From: CAVVEQ01 sp963747315
Lineage (GTDB): Bacteria > Chloroflexota > Anaerolineae > Anaerolineales > Anaerolineaceae
NCBI GenBank assembly: GCA_963747315.1
Contig: CAVVEQ010000004.1
Span: 1 to 64,000 of the forward strand
Direction of reading: 5' to 3'
DNA length: 64,000 nt
Part shown: positions 57,618 to 64,000 of the stretch, one piece after another
Layout: each line of letters starts with the position of its first letter
How positions within the stretch are numbered: the first letter of the stretch is position 1
Program-made: the position numbers and the translations under genes
Notes under the pieces: model-generated
The model's input: only the letters and a program-made list of their open reading frames with translations
Databases searched by the model: none
Told to the model about the DNA's origin: nothing

Positions 57618-57687
57618 TCACGATCCTTTTGAAGGGTTGCCTGCCTTGATTATAATTGAGTTTGATTTTTAGCCCCTGGAGTTGTAC

Positions 57688-58089
57688 ATGCCGGTCTATG
57701 ATTACCGATGCTTGGATTGCGGGAATAAATTTGCCCTCCGAATATCCTACGAAGACTATGGCCATAAGGTGGTCGCCTGTCCCGATTGCAATAGTCTCGC
57801 GGTAACCCGAAAGATAAACCGGGTTCGCATCGGTCATTCAGATGAGGAAAGGTTGAGCAAGATAGCAGATCCAGCCCTTCTGGATGCGGTCGATGACGAC
57901 CCGGTCGCCCTGGGGGGTATGCTGCGGAAAATGAAAGACGAGATGGGGGAGGAAATCGCGCCGGAATTCGACGATGTGGTGGACCGCCTTGAGAAGGGAC
58001 AGACACCGGACCAGATCGAGCGTGAGATGCCTGAATTGGAAGATGAAAGTACCAGTGGGGTTGAATCGGATCCATTCACCGAACTTTGA
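57688..58089 (+). CDS. FmdB-type zinc ribbon protein
   Basis: A 133-residue protein that starts MPVYDYRCLDCGNKF with the second ribbon pair in VACPDCN, typical of FmdB-family domains. An acidic C-terminal tail of about 90 residues has no recognised domain. A TATAAT box lies at 57651-57656 and GGAG is 7-8 nt before the ATG. Function is probably regulatory or nucleic-acid related, not shown. Confidence 0.85.
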   Translation: MPVYDYRCLDCGNKFALRISYEDYGHKVVACPDCNSLAVTRKINRVRIGHSDEERLSKIADPALLDAVDDDPVALGGMLRKMKDEMGEEIAPEFDDVVDRLEKGQTPDQIEREMPELEDESTSGVESDPFTEL

Positions 58090-59352
58090 TCAATTAACAG
58101 CCTGGGTAAGCTCCTCGAAGCTGGTCATTCCTGAAATCTGCCTGAGAAAATCCGCCAATCCATGGCTGCGTTCGCGCAAGGCACGCACGGCCGGACCAAC
58201 CGGGTCCTCTCCCGCAGCTCCGCCGGGTTGATCCGCATACGCGCCGTAGAAGGCAAAGTAAGCCTGGTTCAACTTGCGCACCTGGTAGCCTTTCTCCCAG
58301 AAATATTCCCTCTGATATTCCATAAATTGTTCGGCTCGTTCGATCAATCCGCGGGCAAGCAGCCCATCCACTGTCACGCGGGTGGTATGCATCTCCCGGT
58401 TGAAGTCGAAACGGGGTTTAAAATCCTCCGCGGTCTTTGCACCTGGATTCTCAGTGCTTTCAAACGCAGGCGGCGGTACCAGCTCAGGGTAATACCTGGC
58501 GATGACCAGATCCGCGATCTCCTTTCCAGCGATGGAGGCTGTGGTTTCATTCATCGTACGGAGTTCGGGTGTGGTTTCATAATTCATGCCCAGCGGGCGC
58601 AGGGTCAGGTAATTATGAATCCATTCATGGGCGACCGTCTCAATCAGCCAGGGAAGGTCGGAGGAACTCATCACCATCGTGGGGTACATCCCGATCCCCC
58701 CCACCGGCACCACCAGGGCGGAGACATCCAGCGCTTGGGCGACCTCCTTTTCCAGCCCATCGATCTGATCCAGGGGTAGATCGGGAAGCAGTGAAATGTT
58801 AGCCTCCTGCCGGATGTTATCCCGCGGAGAAACGATCAACGCCATTGGCAAAGGGGTGACGTTGAAAAGCACTGCAGGCACCGGTTGACCCAGGAACGAC
58901 AGGTTCTGCCCCTTCACCACTTCACTGATCTGTTGCTGCAGAATCCCCTCCGCTAGCGGAGCCAACCGGTCGCGCTGTTGTTTTAAGTCAGCCTGTTTCA
59001 CCAGGAGCTGCGAGGCTTCCAGTTCCGCCTCTCGCACCGCCGGATCCGCAAAGATCCTGCGGATCTCCGCACTGGTATCATCCAGTTCGCGGATGGTTTG
59101 CGCATACTCCCGAACCAGGACATGCTGCCTTGCAGACTCCAGATAGCGGGTAGTACCGGAAGCGAATTGCCTCAGCTTACCCCCCAGCGAATCGAGCGTC
59201 CAGGTGACATAATCAAATTCCCGTCCGCGGGTATGATTGCGTACCCGGTCATAAGTATCGCGCGCTTCCACCTGGCTGTTCCTCAGCAGAAGAAGCGAGA
59301 TTAAACCGATCACAAGGATGGCGGAATACTTTCTCATTTTCAATACCGGCAT
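58090..59352 (-). CDS. Putative secreted or membrane-anchored HExxH metallopeptidase
   Basis: A 420-residue protein with an N-terminal hydrophobic segment (AILVIGLISLLLL), a helical region with coiled-coil-like heptads (about 75-160), and a zinc-protease motif HEWIHNYL at residues 242-249 preceded by PWLIETVA. A downstream NETTASIAGKEIADLVI (about 270-286) could provide the third ligand. I do not recognise the family. It could be a peptidase of cell-surface proteins. Confidence 0.6.
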   Translation of the reverse strand: MPVLKMRKYSAILVIGLISLLLLRNSQVEARDTYDRVRNHTRGREFDYVTWTLDSLGGKLRQFASGTTRYLESARQHVLVREYAQTIRELDDTSAEIRRIFADPAVREAELEASQLLVKQADLKQQRDRLAPLAEGILQQQISEVVKGQNLSFLGQPVPAVLFNVTPLPMALIVSPRDNIRQEANISLLPDLPLDQIDGLEKEVAQALDVSALVVPVGGIGMYPTMVMSSSDLPWLIETVAHEWIHNYLTLRPLGMNYETTPELRTMNETTASIAGKEIADLVIARYYPELVPPPAFESTENPGAKTAEDFKPRFDFNREMHTTRVTVDGLLARGLIERAEQFMEYQREYFWEKGYQVRKLNQAYFAFYGAYADQPGGAAGEDPVGPAVRALRERSHGLADFLRQISGMTSFEELTQAVN

Positions 59353-59502
59353 TGGATTATATCTTTTGCCGCCAAATTCAAATTAAGGAAAAAGAAAGAA
59401 ATGCTTCGCCACCACTTGAACCTATCCACGGGTTATCCTGTGGGATGGAATGAGAAAATCATTAAGATTTATTAAAACTCTTTACAGAAATGTAATTAAC
59501 CC

Positions 59503-59546
59503 TTGACTTTGATAGTTCGAGGTGGTAAAGTTCTGCCTCGTACTAT
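59503..59546 (+). promoter_or_regulatory. Promoter with overlapping palindromic operator upstream of the MarR gene
   Basis: TTGACT (59503-59508) and TAAAGT (59526-59531) are 17 nt apart. Arms ATAGTTCGAGG (59512-59522) and CCTCGTACTAT (59536-59546) are inverted repeats with one mismatch around a 13-nt spacer containing the -10. Their placement fits autorepression by the MarR protein. Confidence 0.65.
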
Positions 59547-59562
59547 TCGATATGGAACTATT

Positions 59563-60135
59563 ATGAAAACAAATCAAATTCCTAATATTGGGAAGTTTCC
59601 AACAGATTTGATGGCTCCCATTTTTGAGGACCATCTCCGGTTTATGGCTAACGGGAAAGAAACCGATGGCATCGAGATCATGGCGATGACAAAAATGGTC
59701 TCCCATTTTATGAGTAGTTGTTTCTTACAAGCCGACCCTGAATCTGATATCACTCCCGCGCGTTGGGGTTTAATGATGAGGCTGCTGGAGGAAGAGGAAA
59801 ATGGAAATTGTGAAGGGATCACACCCACCTCTATGAGCCACACCAGTAGTGTCAAGAAAAATACAATCAGCTCCATTCTGCGCGGGATGGAAAGTCAGGG
59901 TCTTATCGAACGGAATATTGACCAGGCTGACAGGCGGCTGTTCAGGATCCGATTGACTGAGAAGGGTCGGCAACTTGTCAAAGAAACAAATCCGCAAAAG
60001 GTGGATCTATTAAATGATCTCGTCAGCAGGCTAGAACCTGAAGAGCGGAAACAACTTATTCAACTATTAAAAAAATTGATCGATTCGGTAATTTCGAAAG
60101 GCGATTTTTCGACTTTTTCACCGCCGATAGATTGA
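59563..60135 (+). CDS. MarR-family transcriptional regulator
   Basis: A 190-residue winged-helix protein. The helix-turn-helix and wing are in SHTSSVKKNTISSILRGMESQGLIERNIDQADRRLFRIRLTEKGRQLV, the MarR DRR signature. It is 31 nt upstream of the HlyD-like gene, so it probably controls the efflux genes and itself. The ATG at 59563 is preferred to an in-frame TTG at 59503 because it follows the promoter. Confidence 0.9.
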   Translation: MKTNQIPNIGKFPTDLMAPIFEDHLRFMANGKETDGIEIMAMTKMVSHFMSSCFLQADPESDITPARWGLMMRLLEEEENGNCEGITPTSMSHTSSVKKNTISSILRGMESQGLIERNIDQADRRLFRIRLTEKGRQLVKETNPQKVDLLNDLVSRLEPEERKQLIQLLKKLIDSVISKGDFSTFSPPID

Positions 60136-60166
60136 TCGCACGCAAACATTTTTCAAGGAGATTCAC

Positions 60167-61631
60167 ATGGCAAACAAAATTAAAGCAGTGTTTTATGACG
60201 AAAATGGAAAATGGAAAATGAAGAAAAGCACGACCATCATCCTCGCAGGGGTGATCGTTGTGATCGCCCTATTCATCATTGTTCCATTAGTACTTGAACA
60301 ACACGGGCGGCACCAGCGAGTTCCAAACGGAAACCCTGGGCAAGGGTCAGCTCACCGCACAGGTGGGTGCAACCGGAACGATCCACTCCGACCAGACAGC
60401 CAACCTATCCTGGAAAACCACAGGGACGATCGAGAAGATCAACACTGCCATCGGGGATAAGGTGAAGAAGGGCGAGATCCTGGCGGAGCTTTCCACGACC
60501 TCCCTGCCCCAAAATGTCATTCAAGCAAAAGCCCAGCTGATCACTGCCCAACGCAACCTTGAAGACGTCAAATCATCCAATACCGCTGCCTCCCAGGCAC
60601 AGCTTGCTTTGGTGAATGCCCAGGATGCCGTAAACAAAGCTAAAAACCGGGTACTTACCTATGCAACCCGACGAGGCTCGGATGATATGGTGGATAATGC
60701 TGATTCCCAGCTTGCCATCGCGGATGGGAATTTGGTAAACGCGGAAAAATTCTTTGATTTGTTCAAGGGCTTGAAAAAGGACGACCCCAACTATATTGCC
60801 GCTCTCAGCCGGCTGACCGCTGCCCGAACCGCGTACGACCAGGCTCAGACCAATTTCAATTATCTTACCGATAAACCATCTCCACTCGAGGTGCAGAAGA
60901 ACGATGCCAACCTGGCAATTGCCCAGGCCCAATTAGCCGACGCACAACGAGCCTATGACCGCCTGAAGGATGGTCCCAATGCAGATGACATAGCAGCCGC
61001 CCAAGCCCAGGTGGACGCTCTGCAGGCGACCATCGATACGACCTACCTGATATCACCCATCTCCGGCGAAGTGACCGACATGGATATCAAAGTCGGAGAC
61101 CAGGCCAGCCCTGGTGCCACTGCCATACGCATCGATGATATGGGGCGGATGCTCGTGGATGTCAATCTTTCGGAAGTGGATATCAGTAGGATCGAGCCAG
61201 GTCAGGAGGCCACCATCACACTGGATGCAGTGACAGGCAAGGATTACGCAGGCCAGGTAACCCAGGTGGCAAAAGTAGCGGATGTCATTCAGGGTGTTGC
61301 CAACTTCAAAGTAACCATCCAACTCACCGAACCGGATGCCAACGTGCTTCCAGGCATGACTGCAGCGGTCAATATCATCGTTGATCAACTTGATAACGTC
61401 CTGCTCATTCCCAACCGGGCAGTCCGAATGGTGGATGGCAAGCGGGTGATCTACGTCCTACGCAACGGGAAATCGGAGATGGTGAATGTCACCCTGGGCT
61501 TGTCCTCGGATACATACAGCGAGCTGGTCTCCAACAGCCTGGAAGAAGGCGATCAGATCATCCTGAATCCACCCTCCACATTCAACTTCGCCGGAGGTCC
61601 TCCCCGAGGGGGAATGTCTGGCGGCAATTAA
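60167..61631 (+). CDS. HlyD/RND-type membrane fusion protein, frameshifted
   Basis: Links the ABC pump to the outside or carries substrate. About 488 residues. The first 45 include a helix (STTIILAGVIVVIALFIIVPLVL). After an indel near 60300 the frame continues with the lipoyl-like half GTIHSDQTANLSWKTTGTIEKINTAIGDKVKKG, a helical hairpin with repeated Gln/Ala (about 110-260), the second lipoyl half TYLISPISGEVTDMDIKVGDQASPG, and a beta-barrel part with VLLIPNRAVRMVDGKRVIYVL. Start at 60167 follows AAGGAG. Confidence 0.88.
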
Positions 61632-61646
61632 TCAGGGTCTAAAAAT

Positions 61647-62327
61647 ATGAAACAAAAAGTGATCGTAACCAAAGATCTGAAAAAGATCTACAAAATGGGT
61701 GAGAACGAAGTCCATGCCCTCGACGGAGTTTCATTTGAAATACTTAAAGGTGAGGTCGTTGGGATCATGGGCCCCTCTGGCTCCGGCAAATCAACCTTGA
61801 TGAATATCCTGGGCTGCCTGGACCTGCCTACCTGCGGCGAATACATTCTGGATGGTGAGTCGGTGAGTTCCCTCACCGACGACCAGCTTGCCAGCATCCG
61901 TAACCGGAAGGTGGGCTTTGTATTCCAGAGCTTCAACCTTCTCTCAAGAGCTACAGCCCTTTCGAATGTGGAACTACCGTTACGCTATGCCGGGGTAAAG
62001 GAAGGTAGGTTGAAACGCGCCAGGGAGGCGCTTACTGAAGTCGGGCTGGGTGACCGGGTTGATCACCGCCCCATGGAACTTTCTGGCGGTCAGCAGCAGC
62101 GCGTTGCTATCGCCCGCGCCTTGATCAACAATCCGGCCATGCTCATGGCCGATGAACCCACGGGGAACCTCGATTCCAGATCCGGAAAAGAGATCATGGA
62201 TCTGATCCTAAGGTTGAACAAGGAAAAAGGGACCACGATCCTGATCGTCACTCACGATCCCGGTGTCGCGGAGCGAACCCAGCGGATAATCCGGTTGAAA
62301 GACGGTTTAGTGGAGAAGTCCAAATGA
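61647..62327 (+). CDS. ABC transporter ATP-binding protein (MacB/LolD-like)
   Basis: Energises the efflux pump. The 226-residue ATPase has Walker A in MGPSGSGKSTLM, the Q-loop in VFQSFNLLSRATA, the signature LSGGQQQRVAIARAL, Walker B LMADEPTGNLDSR and H-loop in VTHDPG. All are intact. It begins 16 nt after the fusion protein stop and overlaps the permease start by 4 nt (ATGA). Confidence 0.95.
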   Translation: MKQKVIVTKDLKKIYKMGENEVHALDGVSFEILKGEVVGIMGPSGSGKSTLMNILGCLDLPTCGEYILDGESVSSLTDDQLASIRNRKVGFVFQSFNLLSRATALSNVELPLRYAGVKEGRLKRAREALTEVGLGDRVDHRPMELSGGQQQRVAIARALINNPAMLMADEPTGNLDSRSGKEIMDLILRLNKEKGTTILIVTHDPGVAERTQRIIRLKDGLVEKSK

Positions 62328-63551
62328 ACATTCAGGCAGCCATATTTGAGGCTTTGGAAAGTCTTAATGCCAACAAGGTCCGCTCCGGTTTAACCATTCT
62401 TGGAATCGTGATCGGTGTTGCCGCTGTTATCGCCATGCTGGCGGTTGGAACTGGAGCTCAGAACACAATTACCGGCTCCATCAACGGGATCGGCACAAAC
62501 CTCCTGTTCGTATTTCCCGGGAACCTGCAGGAAGAGGTTAGAAATATCAAACCTTTATCCCAGGCGGATGTGAACGCCATTGCAGACCCCTTCCAGGCAC
62601 CGTCAATTGCCCTAGTCGCGCCTGTGATCATGTCGAACCTGAACATAACCTACGGTGGTGAACAGACCAACTCGCAGGTCAGCGGGGTAACGACGACTTA
62701 TGAGAGCGTGCGTAATGAGAAATTAACTGAAGGCGCGTTTTTCACCGAGGAGGATTTCCTGGGCCGCGCCTCCGTTGCCTTGATCGGACCTGAGGTGGCA
62801 GATAAACTCTTTGGCAGGCGCGATGGACTGGTTGGAGAATCCATCCGCATCGAAGGGCAGCCATTCCGAATCGGCGGGGTGTTGACTTCCAAAGGAGGCG
62901 GCTCGTTCGGCAGCCAGGATAATGTGGTTTTGGTTCCGCTTTCGACGGCTCAGGCGCGATTGATCAACAGAAGTAATAATAAATATGATATTGTCTATAT
63001 CCAAGCAACCGGCCCAGAGCAATATCAACTCTGCCACCGAGGAGATTTCGCAGATCCTCAGGACCCGGCACCGTACCGAAATCGGGGTGGATGACTTCAC
63101 GGTCATGTCGCAGCAGGATATCGTCAGCACTGCACAGACAATCACCGGTGTGCTAACCATCTTCCTGGGAGGTATCGCGGCCATTTCCCTCCTCGTGGGC
63201 GGCATCGGTATCATGAATATCATGCTGGTCTCGGTCACTGAGCGTACCCGTGAGATCGGGTTGCGAAAAGCCATCGGCGCGCGCAAGCGTGATATCCTGA
63301 TCCAGTTTCTCACTGAATCCTCCCTGCTCAGCCTCATCGGCGGCGTGGTTGGGATCGCGCTTGGGTGGCTTATCGGCTTCATCGTGGGCAAGGTTGCCGA
63401 AGCCAGCGGGTCGCCCTTTTACCCTTCAATCACCCTTCAATCCGTGCTGCTGGCGACCATTTTTTCCACCGCAGTCGGCTTGTTCTTCGGGATCTATCCG
63501 GCAAACCGGGCGGCCAATTTAGAACCGGTGGAAGCCCTTCGGTACGAATAA
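62324..63551 (+). CDS. MacB-type ABC permease, frameshifted
   Basis: Four-helix permease with a large extracytoplasmic part. About 409 residues. Helix 1 is KVRSGLTILGIVIGVAAVIAMLAVGTG. The loop (about 60-250) contains the MacB periplasmic core. After an indel near 63030 the FtsX domain reads TITGVLTIFLGGIAAISLLVGGIGIMNIMLVSVTERTREIGLRKAIGARKRDIL and ends with GIYPANRAANLEPVEALRYE. It forms the pump with the two upstream products. Confidence 0.9.
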
Positions 63552-63569
63552 TCTTCAACGATTTCATAC

Positions 63570-63598
63570 AAGGCCGGAGAATAACTCCGGCCTTTTTT
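63570..63598. terminator. Terminator at the end of the efflux operon
   Basis: AAGGCCGGAG and CTCCGGCCTT form a 10-bp stem with AATAA as loop, followed by T6. It lies 18 nt after the permease stop. Confidence 0.9.
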
Positions 63599-63609
63599 AT
63601 ATCCCCCGA

Positions 63610-64000
63610 ATCATCAATTAATTGAAGGTATGCTTCGTCACCCAGAAAGTACCTGAGTTCCGGCTCGAAGGTTTTCACCAGCGGAATCAGTTCATCGGAT
63701 GACACCAGGCATGATGCCGCTTCTTCGGCTAGAAGTCGTGTTTCATCCAGGGTGATACGGCCAGTGTCATCCAGGTCGAGGGGGTGGAGAATGCAATAAA
63801 AAGGCTTAATTGACCAGGGATCCCCGTGGATCTGTTCGCCAGCCACCTGGAGCGCGCATTTATGTTCCGGGAGCAGGAAAACACACCTGCTGCCGCCGTA
63901 ATGGGAATCATCCGGAACAACACGAGTGTGCACCACCCTTCCGGTGCGAGCGTGGGAATCCGTCTCGACTGTGGTTTCAAACCAGGTGTCCGGTTGATGA
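63610..64000 (-). CDS. Cysteine-cluster protein fragment (DUF3109-like), truncated by the window end
   Basis: The 5' end lies outside the window. The visible frame reads RCVFLLPEHKCALQVAGEQIHGDPWSIKPFYCILHPLDLDD and later FEPELRYFLGDEAYLQLI. The spacing of cysteines and the KPFYCILHPLDL motif recall DUF3109/YkgJ-like proteins. The open frame continues into the terminator, so the natural 3' end, given approximately, may be obscured by an indel. Assignment is tentative. Confidence 0.5.

Overview
The window most likely comes from a member of the phylum Chloroflexota, probably class Anaerolineae. The basis is indirect: several lipoproteins carry long Thr/Pro linkers, two of them end in NBR1-type Ig-like domains, a rhomboid and a sortase are present, and the gene mix is typical of anaerobic filamentous Chloroflexota. 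No rRNA or tRNA gene was seen to confirm this. Most of the window is moderate to high in GC. One block, about 41.4-48.58 kb, is strongly AT-rich and looks foreign.

Layout. 0-2.5 kb: a minus-strand sugar ABC importer (binding protein and two permeases). 2.9-6.4 kb: a SulP anion transporter and a DUF1254/DUF1214 protein. 6.8-17 kb: one long minus-strand run holding a HAD phosphatase, a lipoprotein, a radical SAM enzyme, three or four glycosyltransferases, a DoxX-like protein, an anaerobic sulfatase-maturating enzyme and a sulfatase. 17-19.7 kb: two tandem NBR1-domain lipoproteins and a small membrane protein. 19.7-26.2 kb: an RNA-modification block with a tgt-family gene, two ArmA/Rmt-like 16S rRNA methyltransferase homologues and an rsmF-like gene linked by 4-nt overlaps, followed by rsmE, a YhhQ-type queuosine-precursor transporter and rsmI. 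26.3-37 kb: a membrane sulfatase-fold protein, lipA, a nitroreductase / DNA methyltransferase / AlkD operon, an isochorismatase-fold hydrolase, a lipoprotein, a DUF355 protein, a membrane glycosyltransferase and RNase Z. 37.1-39.6 kb: a SAM-I riboswitch, metK, msrB and msrA. 39.7-41.4 kb: a YpfJ-type metallopeptidase and an SRPBCC protein.

41.4-48.6 kb is an AT-rich defence island. On the plus strand it has a GmrSD-like DUF262/DUF1524 gene and a two-TM protein. On the minus strand it has an operon of an acidic protein, a D12-class adenine methyltransferase, a HaeIII-family endonuclease, a PD-(D/E)XK-like protein and an EVE-like/HNH nuclease. From 48.6 kb the GC-rich core resumes: ftsK, a class V aminotransferase, a sortase, DUF6504, a DUF2089/SHOCT-like/MFS operon, a rhomboid, gmk, an FmdB protein, an HExxH protein, and a MarR-controlled HlyD/MacB efflux operon. 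A partial cysteine-cluster protein runs off the right end.

A caution for every reader: at least twenty genes, including single-copy housekeeping ones (ftsK, lipA, rsmE, rsmI), are split by one-base indels, often in short homopolymers. I treat these as one gene each and regard most breaks as sequence errors, not decay. Breakpoints are inferred from reading-frame continuity and remembered family motifs, since no alignment could be run.
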